The notes below the pieces were generated by a model. It did no database searches. It saw only the letters and a program-made list of their open reading frames with translations, and had not been told where the DNA came from. A program made the translations under genes and the position numbers. From positions 19,661,631 through 19,725,630 of the forward strand of contig CM053802.1 in assembly GCA_028671895.1 (NCBI GenBank): a stretch of DNA of 64,000 nt, read 5' to 3'. Source of the stretch: Oenanthe sinensis (lineage: Eukaryota > Streptophyta > Magnoliopsida > Apiales > Apiaceae). Below are positions 10,925 to 21,800 of the stretch, one piece after another. The first letter of the stretch is position 1, and every line of letters begins with the position of its first letter.

Positions 10925-11207
10925 GATCTATATCTGACATTTATTATCGTTTCTAATATCCATATATGTTATCTCTACTGAACGACTTAACTAATCATAC
11001 ATAATTTCTTTAATTGCATATTTGACTTTTGCGCTGCATTAAGCTCGTTGATCACTCCTGAGACGGATCTGTATCAGACATTTATTATCGTATCCAATAT
11101 CCATATATGTTATCTTTATTGAACCACCTAACTAATCAAACATAATTTCTTTAATTGCATATTTGACTTCTGCGGTGCACTAAGCTCGTTGATCACTCCT
11201 CAGATCC
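10925..11207 (+). promoter_or_regulatory. Tandemly duplicated promoter of zinc-finger copy 2
   Basis: Two copies of a unit of about 141 bp. The first runs from GATCTATATCTGACATTTAT to GATCACTCCTGAG, the second from GATCTGTATCAGACATTTAT to GATCACTCCTCAG. The second runs into TATAAATA at 11208. The duplication differs from the one in copies 1 and 3, so it arose separately. Confidence 0.6.
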
Positions 11208-11276
11208 TATAAATACTCAAGACTTGAGTAATGTCCCTCATATGTTCTTCATATTTTTTTTTTGAAAAGACTAAGC

Positions 11277-11810
11277 ATGAGAATTTTTGTTAGGCAAAAA
11301 CCTTCCTGAACTCCTCGATGTCCATTCTGCAACAAATTGATCCGCTGCCTTTTTACCTTGTTTCTTCACTGCATTGTGATTCACCAGGAGATGCACTGTC
11401 GTGTATGTGGTGAAGTAAATATAGGTTATCTTAGCCTTGTTTACCATTTTATGCGAGTTCACATGGAGATGACTAGTCGGATAGACGTATTTCGAATTGG
11501 TGCTATATTGCGAGAAATTCCTTTATGTGAACGCTCATTGATTGACATGCACCGTGCTGCAATGTTATTATCTCAGATCATATTGCGATACAGAGATATC
11601 ATGTAACATGTCATTCCTGCCTCCCTTCCTGTGCAATCATTGAATGTTCATTTCTCAATTCCAAGTGGAACCAATTCTGTGCCGGTACAGATTGTTCAGA
11701 ATATAGTTGGTACGAAACAGAATCACTCACCAGTGACATCACAGTCATCGCAAGAAGAACATACTCAATCTGTAAAAAATTGCACACCGCTAGTGTTTGC
11801 CATAACTATG
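11277..11810 (+). pseudogene. Tandem C2H2 zinc-finger gene, copy 2 (broken)
   Basis: The start codon at 11277 follows a TATA box at 11208. Codon 11, tryptophan in the other copies, is TGA at 11307-11309. Both fingers are intact after that stop (C-x2-C-x12-H-x4-H twice, CPFC...HCIVIH and CRVC...HFMRVH). The frame then runs to TAA at 11604-11606, the codon that is TCA in copy 1 and TGA in copy 3. Beyond it the frame stays open and alignable to about 11790. The acidic tail is missing: a deletion joined two AATTGCAC-ACCG-like direct repeats that in copy 1 lie about 130 bp apart. Translation from the shared start would give ten residues; restart at an internal ATG is possible but unsupported. Confidence 0.65.
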
Positions 11811-12840
11811 AATAAAACTACAAAAGTATTATATGAATCTGTTATGTATGATGAAAACGCATATCACATATGGTAAAAGGAATTATAGTTGAATATCATT
11901 TCAATATATTATATATATATACACACATATATAACCAATCAATCCAACTAGTCGGGTCAAGTAACAAGTAATACATATAACAAAACATAATTTTCGATAC
12001 GATAACTATGCACATAACTTTTCGATACACTTTTTTATTCTTATTTGATACGATACCACCAATGACTACACATAAAACAATAATTTGTTACCCATAATTC
12101 ATACCATGACCTCTACAACCTGGAAAATAACTTGTTATCCATAATTCATACCAAGACCACTACAACAACCCGGTGATAACGATCCTAAATTTTCAGAAAA
12201 ATGTCAGTACCACCCGGTGACCTCGATCGTAAATTTTCTCAAATTATGACATAAATCAGAGTTCCAAAATTATTGCTGGCACCCAACACATATAGACACG
12301 TCACTTCAAAATATAATCATCTAGCCCAAATTTATATAATTAAATATACACATAATTTTGAAAATATCAGAAAGATCGATCGAAAACTTACCTCAAACTC
12401 GCAAACCAAAAATTCACAACATCCTATTACATATATTTAATTCTTAGTACCCACTCGCAAACATCACATCTCAAACTTCGAATAACTCCATGTATCCGAA
12501 TTTGCCCACATCTGTATTTCACCTTTTTAACATTCCAAACGATGTTTTCTCGAAAACCTTAAAACACGAAAGTCGTAGAGAACGAAAAGATCTTTCCGAA
12601 AAGTCCAGAATCATCATATTCTGACATACGATGAGTTCAATACGAATTTTACAAGATAGATGAGTTGTGTTTGGGAAATCCTACGAATTTTAATATCAAA
12701 GATGAAGAAAAAGAATAAGGATTTTTAGAGAGAGGGATTTGCAACTGTTTAGTCTTGGTGACTCAAAAAAAATATGAAAGAATTAAGGGATCTCAATCTA
12801 TATATAGAGTTTAAAACCTGTTACAGATAAAAAAACGAGG
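11811..12840. other. Gene-free stretch, possibly an old LTR fragment
   Basis: No open frame of note. The part from about 12170 to 12800 (repeated GGTGAC/CTCGATCCTAAATTTTC words, then a purine-rich stretch and CTATATATAGAG) looks like a degraded gypsy LTR in reverse, but no partner copy is in the window. No target duplication was found next to element A. Confidence 0.3.
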
Positions 12841-13400
12841 TGTATTTATTACGCAATCAATGTTAGGGTTAGAGAGAGCTTCGAGCTATAATGACTGCAC
12901 TAACATTTCATGACTAACTCAGGTCCTCGTTAACTGCCTATGTATCTCAGTGGGTGTGGGAATCAAGCCAATAACGTAATTCTAATATTGAGGGGTTAGG
13001 CCCTTTATATAGGCGCACGAGGGCCTTGGAATCAGATTAGAATTAGGAGACTTGGTGGCCAAGTCTCCTAGTGACAAGGTTGTTGAAACCTTTTAGGAAT
13101 GAGGGTCCTCGTTGGACTCTTCCCACGTTTGGGTTTCTAGATCCCTCTAGGATAAGGGCCTTCAATAGGCTTCGTGGGCATTTACTGAGCCTTTGTTAAT
13201 TAATTACAAAATTAATAATAAAGGCATACTGGGCCTTTGGCTTCAACAGAGCTTGTGGGCTGGACTTACAAATCCAGTTGATCCTTGAATTATAAATCCA
13301 GTTGATTCTAGGATTTACTTTCCTAGTTCATTTCAAGGGTCCAAGTCTTTAGACCATACCTATTTTTATTACTTCCTCAAGCCTATTTTTACCCATATCA
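12841..13400 (-). repeat. Element A 3' LTR
   Basis: 560 bp. On the minus strand it begins TGATATGGGTAAAAATAGG and ends GCGTAATAAATACA. It aligns with 50323-50909 along its length. The difference in length lies mainly near the start, where the other LTR has an extra TAATAAATGAAATAATAAATG-like block. Confidence 0.85.
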
Positions 13401-13412
13401 TTTGCCTCCCAA
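13401..13412 (-). other. Element A polypurine tract
   Basis: The minus strand reads TTGGGAGGCAAA immediately before the 3' LTR, the expected site for plus-strand priming. Confidence 0.65.
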
Positions 13413-14287
13413 ATCCAACTTCGAGGTCGAAATGATAATCGACTTGATTTATCGATCTCAATTGAAGTCGAGCACGATATTGAGGTCAAGTAGGCCTTCA
13501 GGGATTCATCTTCATTTCGACCTTGACTGACGTCGAATTATAACTCAAATGTACATCCAAGTCGATTCATTTTATTTTTCAATATTTGGTGATTTTCGAC
13601 TTGGTTTGAGGTCGATTAAAACCTTGTTTTCCCTTCCAAGTCGAAATTGTTTGGGTTTCAAAACCTGTGTTGTGTTCGACCTAAATTGAGGTCGAATTAT
13701 CCCTTATTTTACAGTCCAAGTCGATTTATAATGGGCTTCATGTCTTGATGTTTTCTGACTGAATTTGAGGTCGAATTGAACTCAACTGCCCACATAGATC
13801 GAAAATAGTTGCCCCCTTAAGGATTCGAGTAATTTGAGCCTCACAGGCTTTGGGCTTTTGGGCCCTTAACAATGTGGACCTTTACTAGGCCTTCTATTTG
13901 AAGTGTCCAACTAGTTTCTCTAAATAATGGTCCCTCAAGGTTTTTGATTTATGGGCCTCCAGGGTTCTTGGATCATGGGCCTTCATTATCTTACGAACCT
14001 TTCACCTTTATTGGGCCTTGGATTTTCCAGATTCTAGGCCTTCGAGGCTTTTCCCATTGGTTAGTGGGCCTCCATGGCTTATAGGCCATGGGTTTCACAG
14101 GCCCAACTTCTAGATCCTTCTTCTGAATTCTAGAAAACTCTATTTTTTTACCTTTGGGTTTTCATTGATGGGCCTTGTCATATGAGCCCCTTCACCGGTT
14201 GTATCATTTGATTTACCCTTCAACGGTCATATGACCTAGAAACACCTGTAAAAAGGGGAATTTGAACAGTTGGATGACCGGCTAGAG
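13413..14287. repeat. Element A 3' region with repeated GAGGTCGA-type words
   Basis: Between 13420 and 13800 the words GAGGTCGAA, AAGTCGA and CGACTT recur every few tens of bases. From 13840 to 14130 GGGCCTT/GGGCCTC recurs about ten times. The same GAGGTCGA-type words fill 57540-58680 of element B, so they are a feature of this lineage's region 3' of pol. No coding frame. Confidence 0.55.
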
Positions 14288-14434
14288 GGTTATATATGAG
14301 TGGTGTGAGGGGCTTCAGTTCCTACACTTCTCATTTCTCACTTCTCTACTTTCTCACAAACACTTGAGCTCTTAAGCCTTCAAGCAAATCCAGCTTCCAA
14401 TTCTCTCAAAGGTATTCACAAAGTTGAAGGATCA
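14288..14434 (+). promoter_or_regulatory. Promoter and leader of the extra gene
   Basis: TATATATG at 14291-14298 is followed by a pyrimidine-rich leader with several CTTCTC/TTCTCAC words up to the start at 14435. This points to transcription on the plus strand, against gag-pol. No experimental evidence; the TATA match is in fairly AT-poor surroundings, which makes chance less likely. Confidence 0.45.
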
Positions 14435-16170
14435 ATGGCCGATAAGAAGATTTCTCATTTGGCGGCTATGAACGCGGGGTCTACAAAAAGAGGTAAACCC
14501 CTCCGTCGAATCCCTATTTTCTCCACTTATATGTCTTTGATAGATATGATAAACCAAAGGGGGAATGAATACCCCAGTCAGTCTCACTTAGATTCGTATA
14601 GTCATAGCAACAAATTTTTCGATTGTGACCTAGTAAAGGAAATACAATCGTTTGTTCGACTTTTCCCCTCGTTTCACTATTTCCTTGGTGGAGCCTGGCG
14701 ACATGACCTTCCATTGGAAACCTAGTAGTTTATTCGTTTACGTAGATGCCCTGTTAGTAGGGTTTAGGTTTCCTTTGCATGAATTCATTCCAACTCTCTT
14801 AGCTGACGTCCAGATACGCCCCAGCCAAATTGTCCTCAATGGATGGAAATTCATCCATTTCTTTATGATTTTGTGTTTGGAGAAAAAGATCAAAATGATT
14901 GTCCCCCTTTTTCATAAAATCTTTCGATTTAAAAATTCTTCCAGCCTTTCACTGGGCTGGGTTCACATAGCCCACAAACCAAACAAACCCCATATTTTTT
15001 ATAATTCCTCCATTCCTGACAACAACCTCCATTAGAAAGAGAACTTCATCCAAATCAAATGGGAAGGGAGAAACTGGGGGCATCTCTTTAGGCCCACTTT
15101 TGGCAAGGTAGCGGACGGGAGCGCCGACTCCATTATGCTCTCAGAGGAGGAGCAGGAGGCCTACATTGCGCTCACTCAGATGGAGGCCAAGGATGTTTCT
15201 TGGGCTCTCCTTGATGAGCGTAGGTTGAAAGTTGGGAGCCTATCGAGGGCCTCGAGTAAAGGTATATCATTTTACTTAGGTTTGTCTTTGTACTTTGCTC
15301 GTTCTATTGCTTTATTAACGTGCCTATGTTCCTTCTTTCAGCTGCTGCGGAAATTAATGAGTGGACCATTCAACCTGTTGAAGAGACTGGCCGCATGAAG
15401 CGGCTACGGTTTATGAATGATCCCAGGTAGGGAAAAGATCCTCCAGCATTCTTGCAGCCTCATACTGGGCCAATCGAGGCTGAAAGCAGCGGCTCCGCCA
15501 AAGCGCCCAAATCCCTGGCGTACAAACCAGGCTGGGGATTTAGGAAGTATGATACTGTGGTTGGTTGTATAAATCACACTAGGGATTGGTCCCTTCATTC
15601 CATTACTCCTTGTGATTACAAGGACATTGTTTTGGGACGTGACGAGGAGAACACCAAGGCTTTGGGTGCACAGGCATTGGCATCGGTAAGTTTCCTCACT
15701 TGACTAATTCACATTTTACATTGCTAGCACACACTATCATATTTGAGCTTTAACATTTTTTCTATTTATGATTTGGCTTTCTATGTGATTTACCTTGGTT
15801 TGTTGCTTTTCTGGTCAATGCCTACTTTCAGGCTTCCTTGCACCAAACAGAGTCGTGGAAGGCTCAGGCATGGAAGCACAAAAAGGAACTCACAGTGGCA
15901 AATGCCAAAATCAAGCATTTGGAAGAGAACTTGGCCAAGAAAGAGGAGCTTTTGAAAAAAGCTTAGGCCAAAATAGTTGAACTCTGGGCCGATAAAAATG
16001 CTATCATTGACAAGTATTTGGCCTCGGAGGAATACCAAGACTTGATATTACAGCATGACGACCTCTTTTTTCCTGCCAATTACACGATCGGGTGGAATGA
16101 GGCACTGAAGGCGGTACTGGAGAAACATCCGGGTCTGTTTGACCCTAAGGTGGACTTCCAAAGTCCTCAG
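14435..16170 (+). pseudogene. Extra antisense gene of element A, exons 1-3 (PF04195-like plant transposon protein), 5' part
   Basis: The start MADKKISHL lies at 14435. The segment around 14700-14870 (FVYVDALLVGFRFPLHEF, then PSQIVLNGW) resembles the 'putative gypsy type transposon' domain found in plant gypsy extra ORFs. Two GT-AG introns are clear: 15262-15341 (CTTTCAG end) and 15686-15831 (GTAAGT start, CTTTCAG end). Both keep the frame. Exon 3 encodes a Lys/Glu-rich coiled coil (AKIKHLEENLAKKEELLKK). Damage: a one-base loss in the CCCC run near 14664, TAG at 15033, TAG at 15428 and TAG at 15964. Exon 3 is cut at 16170 by the 14-kb element; the rest is at 30211-30470. Such extra ORFs are known in Tat elements; their role is unknown. 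Confidence 0.7.
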
Positions 16171-17617
16171 TGTTAGGTCCTGGAGATCGTAGAGGGGGGT
16201 GAATACGATTCCCAAATAAAAATCTGACTTTTATTTATTTTTGGGACAACATAAAAATTACTTTGGTTCAAACCCAGGTACTGTTCATCATCTTCTTCAA
16301 CCTCAAGAACACCATTAAAATAACCAAGATAATGAACGGTAAATCATCCAAAACACACAACACAACAAGATCTAAGAATATAACTTTATATTCATTGAAG
16401 TGGGGTAGATGCTACAACAAGTTCAAGAACAAAAGCTCAAGAACACAACAAAGAAATGATTTTTAGCTCCTCTAAAAATATTACAAATTCTAGATCTAGG
16501 AGACAAAAATCAAACCTATCTTCTAAACAAGATTTAGCAATGTTTACAATAGAAGAATAGATGAGTGGTATGATAAAGAAAATCATGGCTCTAAAATATG
16601 CAAGATCTAGTTCGGCCATGGGGGAGAGAAAAATAATTCTTTTTCTCTCTCCCCTTTTCTCTTCTCATCCGGATGCACTACCTACTGATTAAGACTTGGG
16701 TTTCTTCTTTATATATTGAAAAAGGTGTTGCTTTTTATTTTTCCACCTTTTTCTCTTAAATCATATCTTCAAAGTCATGTGCCAAGCATGCCTTTGGAAA
16801 TATTTAATATAAAAGTAATATTTAATAAATATATAAAATATAAATAAAGAATATCTTTATTTATAAAATATATAAATAATTAAATAATTACTTTATTTAA
16901 TTAAATTAAATATTTCCATTCCACTCTTCAATTTGTGTAGACTTCCTTATCCAAATACTTGGCCCCGTATACGTGACTCCACCACGTCCAAGTATTTGGC
17001 CTTCTAATCTGTGAAGCTTTAGTAAGATCCAATCAGGTTGTGCCGTCTGTCCCTTATCCATTAGGCTGACATTTCTCCAACACTGATTTACCACCTTTGT
17101 TGATCCTCCACTTGACTCAAGAAAACCAACAACTTTAGAATGATTAAAATCATATTAACCGACGAGAGCTTGCCTCCAATGTCCTGACACTTGATGCAAC
17201 GGTCTGGTTCATAAGTGACTAGTCTTGATAGGGGCTCTTGATTCCGAACATGATTCCACATTCTTCTTTGCAAACCTTACTTGTTGCTTCGATTGTAATG
17301 CACTAAAATCATCATAGACTAAGACAATCTTCTGTAGCTTCCACATCCTTGAATAGATGTCAACATCTTTTATTCTTCACTGAGGCATGAACATGTTAAT
17401 GAACTTCTTCCAGTGAGCTTCAAGTCTGTAGATGATCCTTTGATACTTTGTCTTAACTGAACTCTGTGATCCAAGATTTCTGTGCACCTGCATATTATTA
17501 CATGTCTTGTTCTATTGTTGAGTTATCATCAACCATTACATAGAGATTACATTTAGCATTCCTAGTACACATGAAAGTGCAGTGAGTTACTTCCCTTCAC
17601 TCCTATCTCCCCTTTCA
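16171..17617 (-). repeat. 14-kb element, 3' LTR
   Basis: 1447 bp, TG...CA on the minus strand (TGAAAGGGGAGATAGG to GGACCTAACA). It differs from the other LTR by five substitutions, all C/T, and lacks the 8-bp GTTCTCCC present at about 29343-29350 (by eye). A perfect 12-bp inverted repeat, CCAAATACTTGG and CCAAGTATTTGG, lies at 16951-16962 and 16988-16999. Confidence 0.9.
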
Positions 17618-17630
17618 ATCTCCCCCTATT
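17618..17630 (-). other. 14-kb element polypurine tract
   Basis: The minus strand reads AATAGGGGGAGAT directly before the 3' LTR, the position and composition expected for a plus-strand primer. Confidence 0.75.
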
Positions 17631-17659
17631 TGGTTGATATGTAATAGCAATCAAATACT

Positions 17660-18880
17660 ATTTCCCTTTACAATCTCCCCCAAAAGCAATTAAATAAAAT
17701 TAACTACTAGAGGATAACTCAACTAACATACAAGAAACAATTAAAGTACTTGACATGAAAATAATATACAAAAGGTTCTGGAAAGATATAATCAGTTAAA
17801 TCCAGATTTCCTGAGTTGCTGAAAATGAATGATGAATTTCTGAATTTCATTTTCCTTTAGCTTCCTCCACTTCAATGTTCTTCAAAGATAGGGTTCTTTC
17901 AATAAAGAAACAAATCATTAGTAAAGACTTCTGAACAATCATTCTTATTCATCTTGCAATTCGAACTAGAACATACAGCTCTCTATGTTCCCCATAAGAG
18001 GTCAACTCATTCTCCCCTTACGGTTGTTCTCTCTTAGAATGAAAGTCATTTCCGCTTTTTCTTCAGGATGTTCTATTTCCAGGAAACATATTTTTGTTTC
18101 TTCCCTGCACTATTCCACTGACTTCATCTATCACTGAAACAAGAAATAGAACACACTTGGACACTTCTCAGATGCCCCTTGAAAATCTCTTTTACATTCT
18201 TCTTTACCCAGAAAACTTCTACTTAGCAAAAACTCCCCCTTGAGTTGATACTCTTCAAAGAAATCTTCATTTTCATTCATTGATCGTGCTAGAAAGAATT
18301 CTTCTGCCGAACCTCTCCTAAGAATGTTCCAAGGACAGATCTTCAAACAAATAGAGCAAAATCCCTTAGATATCTTTTCAGAATAAGATATAGCATTGCA
18401 AACCAAGATGTTAAAATTCTCCATAACTTCTCCCCTTAGTACGACAAGTAACTTCTTCTCAATTGACAAAAAGTAACTTCTCCACTTCAGACGAAAAATC
18501 AGTTAAATCTACAACACCTTTAGGGATTAGGCTCCAACCAATTACTAAGAAACTCCCCCTTAGTAATTTCTCCATTGCATCACTAAGGTTTCAATTTTAT
18601 CTAATTCTCCCCCTTAGTTCATGTAAGCTCCAATCCACCCTTGTGTCTTTAGATATCCTCTAAGTAACCTCCATAAGATAGGATTGAAAGATCTCATTTC
18701 TTGTATCACCAATAGATCACCAAGAGATCTCGTTTCTTGTATCACCAAATTCTCCCCCTTAGTTGAGAATATCCTTGAAAATAATAAAAGTATCATCTAC
18801 ATCCAATCGAATAAGAAACTATCTTTCAATTGAACATAAAATCCTCCTTAGGTCTAAACATTTATGTCTCCCCCTTTGAG
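17660..18880 (-). repeat. Cluster of polypurine-tract-like motifs
   Basis: The minus-strand motif (C)TAAGGGG(G)AG or a close variant occurs near 17674, 18011, 18232, 18430, 18553, 18607, 18752 and 18868, in addition to the tract at the LTR. Similar multiplied tracts are reported upstream of the 3' LTR in Sireviruses. The sequence between motifs has no coding potential I can recognise. Confidence 0.5.
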
Positions 18881-21800
18881 ATTGAGAACAACATGAATTA
18901 ATAGACCCAAAGGTAATAGTTTGGACATTCCCACTAAGCTTCAGCTAGATTCTTCTTCAGCTTGTCTTCCAGAAAAGAATCTCTTCAACATTTCAGAGCT
19001 GGAAAATTCAGTAACAGGATTCAAGCATAGTAGCAAGGTTAGTGTTTGGTCTATGGTTTCCTCACTTCTACTACGTTCTGTTGGTGTTTACACTTTCAAG
19101 CGTAAGTGTTCCACTCATTTCTCTCCCTATTTCTCTCACTCAAGTGTAACACTCCCTCACTTCACTCAAGTGTTTCTCTCCCTTACTTGCACTCATTCCA
19201 TTTATAGCAATTTGTACCTGCAAGTAAATCCATGCTAGTCTCACCAAGATATTATGGATCGTTGACTATAGCATGTTGTCGATCAGTAAAGATCTAGGTT
19301 CTGAGATGGAATCTCAGACAGGGTTTCAGTTAGGTCGTCACCCAACTCACCATGAGCAAATCCATGCACACGTGGCTCGTCGTCGGGGAATAACCCTTCT
19401 GAAATTGGAATCTCCTCCATTCAAGGAGTGACTGAAATCCCAACACCCTGATCCTCAAAAGACTCATCAAATTGGTAAACCAACTGAATCATAGTCTACG
19501 AGTTGTTGCTCAGCTACTTTCAGCATCAACAATCTCCCCATATGCAAATCTATGCACTGGATCGTTGAATGTGGTATGCGTACTAGCAGCTATCTAAGCA
19601 TCAACTGACTCCCCATATGCAAATCCATGCACTGGATCGTTGACAGTGATATGCCTTTAAGTTTTGAGCGATCCATGTATTCCAGAATTTGAATTCCTGG
19701 GAGAGTAGACGTGTACAAACATCTCTCTCAATCACCTGTGAAGATGAATTAATTCACTATTTGTAGTCATGGAAAACTGTTAGTGATTGCCTCTCAACAT
19801 CAACAGATTGCTCTGCGGATGTGAAATCCCGTTAGGGAACTAGGACTGTTCCTCCTAGGAAGGTTGACAAGGATTCTAATATATGGCAAGAAATCCAAGT
19901 TTCCCTCAAATACCTGTGAAGGTGGCTCAACAACTTCATTCACCATGAATGGTAAACAAAGAAGTTTAGGGGTTTTACCTATACCTCACAATGTGCACTT
20001 CTTGCAATGTGTCCTCACAATTGTTAGTCCCAAGAGAGGCTAGAGAACTGTTAGGTCCTTTAACATCCCTTAGAAGCAAAAACTTTAGGATTACCATCAG
20101 CGTGAATGCTTTTGGTGTGCTTGACTCATTACAAGGTGCTCTGGCTGACGAGCGAATTTTCAATGAAATCACCCTGTTAAGAGAGTTCATTCAGAAATGG
20201 TTGAATTGCCTTTTCAGCTCTGCATCCTTTTGAGAGAATACAGATGAGCTACAGATACCTCAATTTGAATACTTCTTTTCTTCTCTGGAGGTAGAGCTGT
20301 GGGTGCACTTCCGACTTCATCCTTATTTGCTGCATCAAGTGCAGTTTCTCCTTTAACAACCGCTAATCTATATAAGTTCCTTATATCACCAAGGGTTGAA
20401 AGTTTGAATTAGAATGATAGTGTTTGGTACTAAGGCCTTGGTTAGAAATTGATGGATTATTCAACTTCTTGACCTTCCCCTATAGCCACTAAGGCCAAGC
20501 CATTACGGCTAAATAGATAGAGTTGATCAGAGCTATATAAAATTTGGTAGAGTATGATTAAACTTATTCTCTATTCCTTCTCAGAAATATAGCATCGGAG
20601 CAATGTGTCCTCAAGAAACAATGCACCAGAGCTAAAATGTGGGAATTAATAAAGAATAGGCAAAAGAATATTAAGCCAAATTTCATAAACTCACAATTTT
20701 GAAAAAAAAGTTTAACAGATTAACAAAAGTGTTCTTTTGAATTTCTCTTAGACAAATATCCAATTGAAATTCAACTCTTTTAACAAAAACATTTTGATTA
20801 ATAACTCAAATCTATTTCATCTTGCTCACTGTATGTTTTCAGAAATTGTTTTGCAATTCATTCTTATCGGATATTATCTCCGACTTAAAACATAAATCAT
20901 TTAAAAAAAATCGAATGAATGCTTTAGTCATACAGTCCAAGGCACTAATCCCAAAGCAAACAACCATTGTTTTAATACTACAGGTCAATGTGAAACAGAC
21001 ATTAACAAGAGTTTTGAAAAACGTTTTACCAATGATTGATACCTCAAGATCAAAACAATTTACTCCAATAAAATAGCCTGATACCATGCAACCTAAGTTA
21101 CAAGTTATCAAGTAACTTTATTTAAACAAATCGTGGAGAGAAAACAGTTTTCATTACAAAACATTTAGAGAGAGAGGATATATGATTTTGAAATAGAAAG
21201 ATAATCCTCAAGAAATGTTCTCTTTCAAAGAAAAAAAAACTTTTAGTGGCTTTTCATTCTCTGGCAAATGAATGCATGTTTAGATAAAACATTTTTCACA
21301 AGAAATAGACAAGAAATTTCTTTATGCATTCAAGTTCTAAAGAATGAAAAACATATGTTAATACTAATGAATTATCAAAGATATAAATGACAAGACATTC
21401 AAAAGTACTAACATCATTCAATCATGTTGTAATAAAACGCATCTTACTACAAAACAATCAAGCACATAAGATACTTACATTATGCTAGACAATTACCATT
21501 TGTCGCTTGAAACAAACACATATTGCAATATAGATCATGGTAATTCTAAAGCATAAAAATAAGCATCCGCTAAACACTGAACATACATTGACCGAATGAC
21601 AGCATTTAACTTCTTACACTACATCTCAACAATTATCACATAAGCATATTGAAAATACTCATGACAATCAGAATGTATGTAAACTCGAGGTACTAGTTGC
21701 ATCAGAGATCAAATACCTTTAAATATTAATGTTAAAATTTATGATCTTTGACAACCCCTCGCGATGTAGTAACTTACTTTCAATATCACTAATATCAAAA

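Noticed and set aside
16263..17273. Open frames in the LTRs of the 14-kb element, repeated at 28848-29866
   Set aside because: Short, no recognisable motif, and present twice only because the LTR is duplicated.
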